In this document: in pieces, positions 19,386-29,742 of the stretch | How the letters are laid out: every line of letters starts with the position of its first letter | Position numbering within the stretch: the first letter of the stretch is position 1 | NCBI GenBank assembly: GCA_005879255.1 | Contig: VBKY01000079.1 | Span: forward strand, 1 to 31,535 | DNA: 31,535 nt | Origin: Deltaproteobacteria bacterium | Lineage (GTDB): Bacteria; Desulfobacterota_B; Binatia; UBA9968 | Direction of reading: 5' to 3' | Translations under genes and position numbers: made by a program | Notes under the pieces: model-generated | Database searches by the model: none | Told to the model about the DNA's origin: nothing | The model's input: the letters and a program-made list of their open reading frames with translations, nothing else

Positions 19386-19421
19386 GAGACCCTAAGACTA
19401 GACGATTAGCCTCAGGGTCTC
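19386..19421 (-). promoter_or_regulatory. Long imperfect hairpin between mdh and sucC
   Basis: GAGACCCT (19386-19393) pairs perfectly with AGGGTCTC (19414-19421). Inside, further pairs (AG/CT, CTA/TAG) extend the stem to about 14 pairs with two mismatches and a 4- to 6-nt loop. In the leftward transcript it lies 24 nt after the mdh stop and ends 22 nt before the sucC start. No U-run follows, only GCTTTATC, so it is more likely an RNA-processing, stabilising or attenuating element than a full terminator. Confidence 0.55.
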
Positions 19422-19444
19422 AATGTCTTTGGATCCCAAGTGAG

Positions 19445-21798
<2,354 letters not shown>

Positions 21799-21816
21799 AG
21801 CCTCCTCACGTGCAAA

Positions 21817-21861
21817 AATAGCCTAAGGGCCGTGACCGTTTCCGCTAGTCCTTAGGCTATT
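21817..21861 (-). terminator. Intrinsic terminator after the MscS-like TM protein
   Basis: A perfect 12-bp stem (AATAGCCTAAGG at 21817-21828 with CCTTAGGCTATT at 21850-21861) encloses a 21-nt loop. On the minus strand it is followed immediately by a run of T residues (TTTTT overlapping the stem base). It lies 66 nt downstream of the membrane-protein stop and 19 nt upstream of the icd start, so it separates the two transcripts or acts as an attenuator for icd. Confidence 0.8.
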
Positions 21862-21926
21862 CGCGTAAAAATGTATTTGGAACTGTCCGAAACTAACTGA
21901 TTACCCGGAGCGAGTCAAGGTGCTAA

Positions 21927-22601
21927 CTACTCGTTTTTCTTCTGCTCTAACCATTTTTCAAGGAACCGTCCGGCGACTTCGCGTCCACCCAGGCCGAAGG
22001 CCAATGCCAACGCCAAACAGATCGCGCCGAAGACCAAAATAAACGCCCAAATGACAATCTCCGACGCAATATCCAAGATCTCAAAGATGCCCGCGACAAC
22101 GAAAATCGTCGTCCCTATGTAGGCGGCGCGGCCGATCGCCCCCGCCTGTTCCAATCCGGCGTTGGCGCAGGAAGTCCGCGTCACGGTTTCTAAAAAATTT
22201 GCGAAATAAAGTCCCAGGATGAGGGTCACCAAGGCGGCCACGATCTTCGGAATGTATAGATAGATGGTGTGCAACGTGTCCGTGGCGCCGCTCAGGTTTA
22301 ATGTCTCGAGCGTGGTCACGATGGCGATCAGAAAGAGAAACCAGAAGGCCAGCAGCCCGATGATATCCGAAGGCGACTGCTTGATGCCGCCGCGCTCGAG
22401 GATGTGTTTGATCCCAACGCGTTCGGCCAAGGCGTCGAACTGGCAAAGCTTCAGCAAGCGCACCACGATGCGTTTGATCACGTTACAGATCACCCAGCCG
22501 AGTAATATGATCGCGATGGCAAAGAGCAGATTGGGCAGAAAAACGGCGATCTTCGTGACAAACGCATCCCAGAACCCAGTGACCGTGACGATGGGATTCA
22601 T
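21927..22601 (-). CDS. Membrane protein made of MscS-type conserved TM helices, lacking the MscS pore/beta domain
   Basis: A 224-aa multi-pass protein with five or so TM segments: about residues 18-40, 78-98, 113-137, 160-180, 184-207. Two repeats follow the TM-helix pattern found in small mechanosensitive-channel relatives (CmpX-like): LPNLLFAIAIILLGWVICN and IPKIVAALVTLILGLYFAN. It ends with GLGGREVAGRFLEKWLE, the usual junction into helices that normally precede further domains. The soluble MscS beta domain is absent. Role unknown; family members are linked to envelope or osmotic stress. The start has a strong GAGGAGG site. It is divergent from the ccm operon and ends at a good terminator, so it is a single-gene unit. 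Confidence 0.85.
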   Translation of the reverse strand: MNPIVTVTGFWDAFVTKIAVFLPNLLFAIAIILLGWVICNVIKRIVVRLLKLCQFDALAERVGIKHILERGGIKQSPSDIIGLLAFWFLFLIAIVTTLETLNLSGATDTLHTIYLYIPKIVAALVTLILGLYFANFLETVTRTSCANAGLEQAGAIGRAAYIGTTIFVVAGIFEILDIASEIVIWAFILVFGAICLALALAFGLGGREVAGRFLEKWLEQKKNE

Positions 22602-22703
22602 TGATTCCTCCTCAGCGTTGACTCAAAGTAGCATCTACCAAATAAGGGAGTTCCGTTAAGATGGTCAATCAACCGACGCAAGAAACCCAAAACCAATCTC
22701 CAC

Positions 22704-22732
22704 TTGAATCCGTCACTTTCACTCACTATAGT
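22704..22732 (+). promoter_or_regulatory. Sigma70-like promoter of the ccm operon
   Basis: TTGAAT (22704-22709) and TATAGT (22727-22732) are separated by the optimal 17 nt. Expected transcription start is near 22739. That leaves a leader of about 45 nt before the TTG at 22786, and makes the more upstream TTG at 22744 an unlikely start. Confidence 0.65.
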
Positions 22733-22785
22733 CGATCAACTCGTTGTTCCGAGCGCCGTCACTCTTTCGCATTGAGCTCAAAACC

Positions 22786-23502
22786 TTGCACATAATCGTC
22801 GAGAACCTCGCCAAGGCTTATGGCTTATTGTGGGCGCTGAAAGATCTCAATTTGGCTCTGAAGCCGGGCGAGTTCGTCGCCATCCTTGGACCGAACGGCG
22901 CGGGAAAGACGACGCTGTTAAGAATTCTCGCCGGCCTGGTATCGCCCACCGCCGGCTCAGTCAAACTCGACGGCGCAACGCTCCGGGACGGCGCAACCGC
23001 CCTGCGTACCAAGATCGGTTTTCTAACTCCGGCGGACCATCTTTACGATAACTTGACGGTTAGCGAAAACCTCTATTTCTTTACTTCGCTGTATCATCAG
23101 CAGAAGAACTCACACGCCATCGACCAGGCGCTTCAACAGGTGAATCTCGCCGATCGCGCCGATGAATACGCGGCGAATCTTTCGAGCGGCATGAAGTGTC
23201 GCTTGTCGATCGCCAAATGGCAGCTCCTGGAGCCGGAGCTCCTGCTTCTCGACGAGCCCTACGGCGTGCTCGATGGCAGCGGCGTCGACGTGCTGGAAAA
23301 GTTTCTCCAGGTTCAATGCGCCGCGGGCCGCATCGTCGTCGTGGCGTCACACCACGTTTCCCGCGTGCTGAAGCTTTCCAGCCGCGCCCTCATACTCAAT
23401 CGCGGCCGGCTGACATTCGATGAAATCAAGCAGCAGCCGTGGCCAAATTTCGACAAAGCATTCGGCGAATTTCTGCCCCAGGGAGAAACATGGCGCTCCT
23501 GA
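22786..23502 (+). CDS. ccmA: Haem exporter ATP-binding protein CcmA
   Basis: ABC ATPase of the CcmABCD complex, which releases haem-loaded CcmE in the periplasm. Walker A GPNGAGKTT, signature LSSGMKCRLSIAKWQLL and Walker B ELLLLDEPYG are intact; the D-loop and H-switch (VVVASHHVSR) follow. A normal CcmA is about 205 aa; here it is about 238 with a longer C-terminal end. I take the TTG at 22786 (MHIIVENLAKAYG) because it matches the family N-terminus and leaves room for a leader after the promoter. A TTG at 22744 is the longer alternative. It is the first gene of the operon and overlaps ccmB by 13 nt. Confidence 0.88.
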   Translation: MHIIVENLAKAYGLLWALKDLNLALKPGEFVAILGPNGAGKTTLLRILAGLVSPTAGSVKLDGATLRDGATALRTKIGFLTPADHLYDNLTVSENLYFFTSLYHQQKNSHAIDQALQQVNLADRADEYAANLSSGMKCRLSIAKWQLLEPELLLLDEPYGVLDGSGVDVLEKFLQVQCAAGRIVVVASHHVSRVLKLSSRALILNRGRLTFDEIKQQPWPNFDKAFGEFLPQGETWRS

Positions 23503-24167
23503 GAGAAAGTTACCTCCTGCTGTGGAAAGATTTGCTTCTAGAGCTGCGCCGCCGTGACAGCCTGCTGACGATGTTTTTTTTCGGCACTTTGCTGCTCTTT
23601 GTCTTTCATTTTTCTTTCGATCTCGCGCCTGAAAGAGTTGCCGAGATGGCGCCGGCGTTACTCTGGCTGGCATTTCTTTTCACCGGGACTTTGGGCCTTG
23701 CTCAACTCTTCCAGCCCGAGCGCGAAAATCACTGCCTCGACGCCCTGCTGCTCTCGCCGCTCGACCGCGGCGCGCTGTTTCTCGCCAAGAGCTGCTTCAA
23801 TCTGGTTTTGATGATCGTCGTGGAAATCGTCGTCATTCCGCTATTCTGGATACTCTTCAATCTGCGCTCGTGGAATTTGCTACCGCAGTTGTTTCTGGTT
23901 ACCTTACTAGGAACCATCGGTTTTTGCGTTTTGGGGACGATCACGTCAGCGATCACGTTGCGGGCGCGGGCACGCGAGCTGCTCTTGCCGTTGGTGCTTT
24001 TTCCGTTGATGATTCCGGTCATTCTCGCCACCATTCGCTGCATGGAAAATGTTTTACGCACCGGCGAGTTCGGCGATGCGATCCCCTGGTTGCGCCTACT
24101 TTTGAGTTTTGATGTGATATTTTTGACCCTGGGAGTACTGATCTTCGATCGGGTAATCGAAAACTGA
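23490..24167 (+). CDS. ccmB: Haem exporter membrane protein CcmB
   Basis: Six-TM permease of CcmABCD, 225 aa. The ATG at 23490 (MALLRESYLLLWKDLLLELR) has GGGAG a few bases upstream and yields the typical CcmB cytoplasmic start before the first TM (LLTMFFFGTLLLFVFHFSFD). The longer reading would extend further into ccmA. Characteristic segments: GTLGLAQLFQPERENHCLDA, which resembles the CcmB loop (erGtLd in relatives), and RARARELLLPLVLFPLMIPV. It overlaps the ccmA 3' end and stops 2 nt before ccmC. Confidence 0.93.
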   Translation: MALLRESYLLLWKDLLLELRRRDSLLTMFFFGTLLLFVFHFSFDLAPERVAEMAPALLWLAFLFTGTLGLAQLFQPERENHCLDALLLSPLDRGALFLAKSCFNLVLMIVVEIVVIPLFWILFNLRSWNLLPQLFLVTLLGTIGFCVLGTITSAITLRARARELLLPLVLFPLMIPVILATIRCMENVLRTGEFGDAIPWLRLLLSFDVIFLTLGVLIFDRVIEN

Positions 24168-24169
24168 AG

Positions 24170-24871
24170 ATGGCTCACGTAGCGATAAAGAAGCGCAAGG
24201 GAATCCTCGGAGCACTGGCGTTCGTCGCTGTCACGATCGGATTATTTTGGAGCTTGGTCATCGCTCCGCCGGACGCCTATCAGGGCGACGTTCAGCGCAT
24301 TATGTATTTGCACCTGCCGAGCATTCTCACCGCTTATCTCTCTTACTTTCTGGTTTTTATCGGCAGTGGCATGTATTTGTGGAAGCGCGAGAAACGCGAT
24401 GATCTTTTGGCGCACTCGGCGGCCGAGATCGGCGTGCTTTTTACCGCCCTGACGATTATCGAAGGATCGATTTGGGGCCGGCCGACGTGGGGCGTGTGGT
24501 GGACTTGGGACGCCCGGCTGACGTTAACTGCGATCTTGTTGTTGATCTACGTCGGCTACCTGATGTTGCGTTCGCTGATCGAAGACGAAAATCGTGCGGC
24601 TTCAGCGGCGGCCGTGCTCGGCATCATCGGGTTTCTCGATATTCCGCTGATTCATATGTCCGTTTACTGGTGGCGGACCTTGCACCAGCCGCCGTCGATC
24701 CTGCGGCCCGACAAAGCGCCGTGGGAGAATGTCCATCCGGCAATGCTGACGGCGTTGACTATCAGTTTCGTCGGCTTCTTGCTAGTTTATTTCTACTTAT
24801 TGTCGATGCGCTATCGCTTGGGCGAGATGCGCGAAGAGATCAGAGCGCGGCGGCTCGATCGAGGTGCTTGA
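24170..24871 (+). CDS. ccmC: Haem handling protein CcmC
   Basis: Six-TM haem-handling protein that loads haem onto CcmE. The tryptophan-rich haem motif is clear in GRPTWGVWWTWDARLT (about residues 103-118), flanked by the expected conserved histidines in YLHLPSI and IHMSVYWWRTLHQPPS. Length 233 aa is standard. The ATG at 24170 is 2 nt after the ccmB stop, and its own stop overlaps the ccmD ATG (TGATG). Confidence 0.96.
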   Translation: MAHVAIKKRKGILGALAFVAVTIGLFWSLVIAPPDAYQGDVQRIMYLHLPSILTAYLSYFLVFIGSGMYLWKREKRDDLLAHSAAEIGVLFTALTIIEGSIWGRPTWGVWWTWDARLTLTAILLLIYVGYLMLRSLIEDENRAASAAAVLGIIGFLDIPLIHMSVYWWRTLHQPPSILRPDKAPWENVHPAMLTALTISFVGFLLVYFYLLSMRYRLGEMREEIRARRLDRGA

Positions 24872-25026
24872 TGGGTGCCTGGGGTTTTGTTTCGTTGGCT
24901 TATGGGATTGTTTGGGGTTCGATTTTAGTCTACCTGATTTTGCTCAAACGCCGCTATGCCAGCACGGCGGCGGATCTTGATGCGCTCAGGTCGATGGAGG
25001 CGACAAGCAGCGATGCCAAGAAGTAG
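24871..25026 (+). CDS. ccmD: Haem exporter subunit CcmD
   Basis: A 51-aa protein with one TM helix (about residues 5-25, GFVSLAYGIVWGSILVYLIL) and a charged cytoplasmic tail, exactly the layout of CcmD. CcmD is the small subunit needed for release of holo-CcmE. The start overlaps the ccmC stop and the 3' end overlaps ccmE by 14 nt. The family is poorly conserved, so position and topology carry much of the call. Confidence 0.85.
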   Translation: MGAWGFVSLAYGIVWGSILVYLILLKRRYASTAADLDALRSMEATSSDAKK

Positions 25027-25456
25027 ACGTTTTTTGATCGGTGGCGTGATCATCGTCGCGGCACTTGTCTACATAATTTACGGCGGCATGCAGGAAGCAA
25101 TGGTCTATTTCGTCACGCCCTCGGAGCTCAAGGCCAAGGAAAGTTCATCCGCTGATAAGTTTTTGCGCCTGGGCGGCATGGTGGTGAAAGGCTCGCTGCA
25201 AAAGGACTTGCAGAACCTCACCTACCGTTTCCAACTCACCGACGGGACCGCAACATTCCCGATCTTTTTCAAAGGCGTGCCGCCGGATCTTTTTTCCGAG
25301 GGCAAAGGCGCCGTCGTCGAAGGACGTATCGGCAGCGATGGCGTGTTTCAAGCGACGACCATCATGGCCAAGCACGCTGAAGAGTACAGCCCCCATAAAG
25401 ACGGCGGGCCTCCGGCAAAAAGCTTCGTTCCAGCCAAGGAGGCAAGCATCAAGTGA
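25013..25456 (+). CDS. ccmE: Periplasmic haem chaperone CcmE
   Basis: Membrane-anchored OB-fold protein that covalently binds haem and hands it to CcmF/CcmH. The N-terminal TM is about residues 7-24. The haem-binding histidine His121 and nearby Tyr125 are in AKHAEEY, the HxxxY arrangement of the common CcmE type. The OB-fold core (YRFQLTDGTATFPIFFKGVPPDLF, in pieces) precedes it. The ATG at 25013 is used since a longer reading would lie mostly within ccmD. The stop overlaps the ccmF GTG (GTGA). Confidence 0.96.
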   Translation: MPRSRRFLIGGVIIVAALVYIIYGGMQEAMVYFVTPSELKAKESSSADKFLRLGGMVVKGSLQKDLQNLTYRFQLTDGTATFPIFFKGVPPDLFSEGKGAVVEGRIGSDGVFQATTIMAKHAEEYSPHKDGGPPAKSFVPAKEASIK

Positions 25457-27414
25457 CCGCCACCCTCGGCCATAGCTGTATCCTCCTGGCCTTCATCATC
25501 GCGCTCGTGGGAACTGTCAGCCCGCTCGTCGCCGCGCGGACGGGCGAAGAGCGCTATTTGTCGCTTGCGCGCTACGCGCTTCTCGGGCAGTTCGGGCTGG
25601 TCACCGTCGCCGCGTTGGCGCTCATCTATGGCTTAATCGGCACCGACTTCTCCATTAAATATGTCGCGTTCAATACCACGCGAGCCACACCGATTTACTA
25701 TCGCGTCACTGGTCTGTGGGGCGCGCTTGAAGGCTCGCTGTTACTCTGGGAGTGGCTGCTGATCATTTTCGCCGCGATCACGGCATGGGTTTATCGCGAC
25801 CGGCATCGCGAGATGATGCCTTGGGTGATCATGATCTTTTCCATCGTGTCGGTTTTCTTCCTCTGCGTCATCGGATTTCTGTCCAACCCGTTCGAAACCA
25901 TATCGCCGGTGCCGGCCGATGGCCGCGGCCTGAATCCGCTGCTCGAAGACGCCAACATGATGACTCACCCGCCGCTGCTCTACACCGGTTTTGTCGGTCT
26001 GACCGTGCCTTACGCCTTTGCCATGGCGGCGTTGATCGTCGGTAAGGTCGACGAAGCGTGGATCGTCAGCACGCGCCGCTGGACGATCATTGCGTGGTTT
26101 TTTCTCACCGTGGGAAATTTGGTCGGCGCCTGGTGGTCGTATCATGTGCTCGGTTGGGGCGGTTATTGGGCGTGGGACCCGGTCGAAAATGCCGCGTTCA
26201 TGCCCTGGCTGCCGGCCACCGCTTTCTTACATTCGGTCCAGGTGCAAGAACGCCGCCGCATGCTCAAAGTCTGGAACCTTTCACTCATCATTGTCGCCTT
26301 CAGCCTGACGATTTTCGGGACCTTTCTTACCCGCTCGGGAATACTCTCTTCGATCCACGCTTTTTCCTCCGGTCCGGTAGGCGGATTCTTCCTCGGCTTT
26401 CTTACTCTTATTCTGCTCAGCTCGTTCGGCCTGCTCGCCTATCGCGCCGATCTCCTCAGAGAGCAACCCGAGCTCGACGCCATGGTCAGCCGCGAATCGG
26501 CTTTTCTGTTAAACAACATTGTGCTGGTGTCAGCTTTGTTCACGATCTTACTCGGCACGATTTTCCCCCTGCTTTCCGAAGCGGTCGCCGGCGTCCAGGT
26601 CAGCGTCGGCGCGCCCTATTTCAATTCCGTGACGGTGCCCTTATTTCTGTTTCTGGTCTTTCTCATGGCCATGGGCCCAATGATTGCGTGGCGCCGCGCG
26701 TCGTGGAACAATTTAAAACGAAACTTTCTCTGGCCGGCGGCGGCTGCGTTGCTGGTCGCGCTTGGCTTGTTCATTTGGAAGGTCCAGGATTTTCTTCCCC
26801 TTTTGGGCTTCACACTTCTCGCCTTCGTCGTGCTGACGATTCTCTACGATACGGCTCTCGCGCTGCGCGCGCGCAAGCGCATCGCAGGTGAAGGAATCAT
26901 TCGCGGCCTTATCACCCTTACCCGGCGAAACCAGCGGCGCTATGGTGGCCTGGTCGTCCACTTGGGCGTGGTCCTGATTATCATGGGCATCGCCGGCTCC
27001 ATGACCTACAGTATCGAAAAAGAAGCCACGCTGGCCGTCAAACAAAATTTGCAGGTCGGTAACTATCAGATCCAGTTCCAAGGCTTAAGGGGCTCCCAGC
27101 AGCCAACGCACTTTCGCGTCGAGGGTGCTTTTCGCGTCTTTCACAGTGGCAAGGATGAGGGAATCCTGAGCCCAGCGCTGAAGTTTTTTCCGACGCAGCA
27201 GTCGCCCGTCGGTCGCGCCGTGCACCAGAGCAGCTTGAGCGAAGATATTTATCTGATTCTCTCCGGCTTCAGCGAGCTCGATCGTAATCAAGCAACGCTC
27301 AAAGTTCTCGTCCGCCCCCTGGTTATCTGGATGTGGATCGGCGGCTTTGTCATCACCCTGGGAACTTTGATCTGCATTGCACCGATGGGTAAAGCACAGC
27401 AATTTGAAACATAG
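25453..27414 (+). CDS. ccmF: Cytochrome c haem lyase subunit CcmF
   Basis: Large multi-pass membrane protein (653 aa) that ligates haem to apocytochrome c together with CcmH and CcmI. The tryptophan-rich WWD domain is GGYWAWDPVENAAFMPWLPA, with other conserved blocks PPLLYTGFVGLTVPYAFAMA and GTFLTRSGILSSIHAF. About 14 TM helices and a periplasmic C-terminal domain are expected from the hydrophobic pattern. The start is GTG, overlapping the ccmE stop. Length agrees with standard CcmF. Confidence 0.97.
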   Translation: MTATLGHSCILLAFIIALVGTVSPLVAARTGEERYLSLARYALLGQFGLVTVAALALIYGLIGTDFSIKYVAFNTTRATPIYYRVTGLWGALEGSLLLWEWLLIIFAAITAWVYRDRHREMMPWVIMIFSIVSVFFLCVIGFLSNPFETISPVPADGRGLNPLLEDANMMTHPPLLYTGFVGLTVPYAFAMAALIVGKVDEAWIVSTRRWTIIAWFFLTVGNLVGAWWSYHVLGWGGYWAWDPVENAAFMPWLPATAFLHSVQVQERRRMLKVWNLSLIIVAFSLTIFGTFLTRSGILSSIHAFSSGPVGGFFLGFLTLILLSSFGLLAYRADLLREQPELDAMVSRESAFLLNNIVLVSALFTILLGTIFPLLSEAVAGVQVSVGAPYFNSVTVPLFLFLVFLMAMGPMIAWRRASWNNLKRNFLWPAAAALLVALGLFIWKVQDFLPLLGFTLLAFVVLTILYDTALALRARKRIAGEGIIRGLITLTRRNQRRYGGLVVHLGVVLIIMGIAGSMTYSIEKEATLAVKQNLQVGNYQIQFQGLRGSQQPTHFRVEGAFRVFHSGKDEGILSPALKFFPTQQSPVGRAVHQSSLSEDIYLILSGFSELDRNQATLKVLVRPLVIWMWIGGFVITLGTLICIAPMGKAQQFET

Positions 27415-27457
27415 AGAAATCATGCGCATTTCCCTTTACCGAAGACTTCTTTCCAGC

Positions 27458-27510
27458 GTCATTCCCGCGAAAGCATGCCCTGAGCCCGGTCAATGGGCGG
27501 GAATCCAGCC
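27458..27510. repeat. Intergenic palindromic repeat, interrupted copy
   Basis: GTCATTCCCGC (from 27458) and GCGGGAATCCAG (to 27508) are the two arms of the widespread CATTCCCGCGAAAGCGGGAATCCAG-type repeat. The usual short GAAA loop is enlarged here by about 20 extra bases (ATGCCCTGAGCCCGGTCAAT), themselves partly resembling the CCTGAG repeat seen inside the helicase gene. It lies in the ccmF-ccmG gap and can form a hairpin in the ccm mRNA. Confidence 0.7.
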
Positions 27511-27543
27511 ATCAATTCATAACCATCGCCGCGAGGACTAAGC

Positions 27544-28110
27544 ATGCCCTGGCGACGCTTGGCGATTACACTTTTGATCATCGCCCCGATTCTTGCCTTG
27601 TTGGCCTTCGGCTTTACCCGTGATGCGCGCTACATCACCTCCCCGCTCATCGCGAAGTCCGCGACACCGTTCACCATCACCCTTTTTGACGGCGGCAAGC
27701 TGACCCTCAACGACTTGCGCGGCAAAGCTGTCTTTCTCAACTTCTGGGCTTCTTGGTGTCCGCCTTGCCGCGCCGAAGCGAAAGACCTTGAAGCGGCCTG
27801 GCAAAGAGTCAAAGACAAGAACATGGTCTTTCTCGGCGTCGCATTGCAAGACACCGATCAGAATTCCCTCGAGTTCCTAAAGGAATTCAACGTCACCTAC
27901 CCCAATGGTAAAGACGATTTCGGCAAGATCGCCGTCGACTACGGTACCTGGGGCATACCCGAAAGCTTTTTCATCGATCCTCAAGGTCGGATCACCTATA
28001 AGCATGTCGGCGGCATCCGCGCAGCTCTGGTCGTCACCAAATTAGACGAAGCAGCCAAAGGCATTGTCAGCGCCCAGGAAGGCAAAGGCGACTACCAACC
28101 GATCCGATAA
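27544..28110 (+). CDS. ccmG: Thiol:disulfide oxidoreductase CcmG/DsbE (thioredoxin-like)
   Basis: Membrane-anchored periplasmic thioredoxin-fold protein that reduces apocytochrome CXXCH cysteines. The N-terminal TM is about residues 6-23. The active site is FWASWCPPCRAEAKDL (Cys72, Cys75), the cis-proline region GTWGIPESFFID, and the ending YKHVGGI. Length 188 aa is typical. GAGGA lies about 7 nt upstream of the ATG at 27544. It follows ccmF after a 129-nt gap containing a palindromic repeat, and is 4 nt before the ccmH-ccmI fusion. Confidence 0.94.
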   Translation: MPWRRLAITLLIIAPILALLAFGFTRDARYITSPLIAKSATPFTITLFDGGKLTLNDLRGKAVFLNFWASWCPPCRAEAKDLEAAWQRVKDKNMVFLGVALQDTDQNSLEFLKEFNVTYPNGKDDFGKIAVDYGTWGIPESFFIDPQGRITYKHVGGIRAALVVTKLDEAAKGIVSAQEGKGDYQPIR

Positions 28111-28114
28111 AACG

Positions 28115-29710
28115 ATGCGGATTCGTTCAATATTTACCCTATTTGTCATATACGTCCTCTTCGTCCTATCGAGCGACGTTCTCCACGCCGCCACTTCGCC
28201 GGATCTGGAAGACCGTACGCGTGAAATCGCCAGCGAACTGCGCTGCGTGGTTTGCCAGAATCTGTCCGTCGCCGACTCGCCCTCCGAAATGGCCCAGCAG
28301 ATGCGCGCCATCGTGCGCGAACAACTTCAAGCGGGCAAGTCACCGGAAGAGATCAAAGAGTTCTTCGTCTCGAAATATGGCGATTGGGTTCTCCTCAAGC
28401 CGAAGACAACTGGCTTTAGCGCGCTCTTGTGGATCTTACCCTACGTTGTTCTTGTCGCCGGCGTGATCGCCGCGCTCTGGTTCATCAGGCGCTGGACCGC
28501 CAACAAGAAACTAAACGAAGGGACAAATCCGTCGCAGGTCGCTCAGCCACTTCCCAGCGAATGGATTCAGCAAGACTTCGAGCAGCCGAATCTTGAAGAC
28601 TCGAGCGCCAAAGCTCAACTATTGCGCGAACGCGGCAGACTAAAAAAGGAACTGGTCGAGCTCGATTTCGACTTTCAGTCCGGAAAGCTCTCCGAGTCCG
28701 ACTACTCTCAACTCAAACAAGAAATCGAAACCAAAGGCGCCGCGAAACCCGGTCGCGATCAAAGAAGCGCTCAAGGCGCAACGCGTTTTCGTCGCTGGCA
28801 GCTCGTCGGCGGCGGTATTTTCTTAATGCTCTTCGGCTTAGTCCTCGGCGTCATGTTGACGAAATCGGTGCGCACGCGCGGCGGCGAAAACGACACGATG
28901 ACCGGCGACTTTCTCACCGGCACCACGCCGGCGAATGCCGAGGCGAGAGCAGCGCTGAGCGAAGGTAAAACCGCCTTCGCCCATCAGGAATTTCCCAAGG
29001 CCATCGAAGCATTCAAGAAAGTTCTCGCTGCCGATCCAAACAACCCCGAAGCACACAGTTACATGGGATTCATTCTCGTCGAGGCAGGTCATGCCGATGG
29101 CGCGTTGCTGGCGTTCGACAGGGCCCTGTCGCAAGCGCCGAATTTCCCCATGGCGCTCTGGGGCAAAGGTTTGGTTTTGTATCGCGAGAAAAAAGACTTT
29201 GCCGGCGCCCGGGAAGCTTTGGAGAAAGTTTTGAATCTCGTTCCTCCCGGTGAAGAAAGAAATGAGATCGCCAAGCTGCTCGCCGAGATTCCGGCAGGCG
29301 GCGATCAAAGAAGCCAAGCATCCGCCGCCGGATCGAACACCACTGCCCCAGCATCACCATCCCCTCAAATCACCGGCAAGATCACCATCGATCCAAAACT
29401 CAAAGCCAACCTCGATCCCAACGCGGCATTATTCATTATCGCCCGCCCCGCCGGCGGCGCGGCTGGCCCACCCCTCGCCGTTAAAAAAATCGACCGCCCC
29501 ACTTTCCCGCTCGATTACACACTGGGTCAAGAGAACGTCATGATGCAAGGCACCCCATTCATCGGCAAGATCAACATCACCGTCCGTCTAGACAAAGACG
29601 GCAACCCGGCAACTCGTGGAGTTGGCGACATGACGGGCGATTATAAGAAAAATCCGGTGGAAGTCGGAGTGAAAAACGCGGATATTACGATCGACCAAAT
29701 GATCCAATGA
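28115..29710 (+). CDS. ccmH: CcmH-CcmI fusion: cytochrome c maturation reductase plus TPR apocytochrome chaperone
   Basis: 531 aa from the ATG at 28115 (the longer reading would overlap ccmG). A signal peptide (about 1-26, cleavage near LHAA) precedes the CcmH thioredoxin-like domain with the redox pair Cys44/Cys47 in LRCVVCQNLSVADS. A TM follows at about 108-132. Next comes the CcmI N-terminal linker (KLSESDYSQLKQEIE), a second TM (about 229-252), TPR repeats (about 285-400, including HQEFPKAIEAFKKVLAADP and GALLAFDRALSQAP), and the CcmI C-terminal domain (ITIDPKLKANLDPNAALF), which binds apocytochrome C-termini in relatives. E. coli CcmH is a comparable two-part fusion. It closes the operon. 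The start has only a weak ribosome binding site. Confidence 0.93.
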   Translation: MRIRSIFTLFVIYVLFVLSSDVLHAATSPDLEDRTREIASELRCVVCQNLSVADSPSEMAQQMRAIVREQLQAGKSPEEIKEFFVSKYGDWVLLKPKTTGFSALLWILPYVVLVAGVIAALWFIRRWTANKKLNEGTNPSQVAQPLPSEWIQQDFEQPNLEDSSAKAQLLRERGRLKKELVELDFDFQSGKLSESDYSQLKQEIETKGAAKPGRDQRSAQGATRFRRWQLVGGGIFLMLFGLVLGVMLTKSVRTRGGENDTMTGDFLTGTTPANAEARAALSEGKTAFAHQEFPKAIEAFKKVLAADPNNPEAHSYMGFILVEAGHADGALLAFDRALSQAPNFPMALWGKGLVLYREKKDFAGAREALEKVLNLVPPGEERNEIAKLLAEIPAGGDQRSQASAAGSNTTAPASPSPQITGKITIDPKLKANLDPNAALFIIARPAGGAAGPPLAVKKIDRPTFPLDYTLGQENVMMQGTPFIGKINITVRLDKDGNPATRGVGDMTGDYKKNPVEVGVKNADITIDQMIQ

Positions 29711-29742
29711 AAATGTTGCCCAAATAGCACGCGTTCAAATCA

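Noticed and set aside
22661..22795. Forty-four-codon plus-strand frame with an AAGGGAG-like site upstream of ccmA
   Set aside because: The frame covers the likely ccm promoter and its predicted transcription start, and codon use is not coding-like.
26058..26891. Plus-strand frame of 277 codons inside ccmF
   Set aside because: Different frame within an intact ccmF; Arg/His-rich composition and no ribosome binding site.
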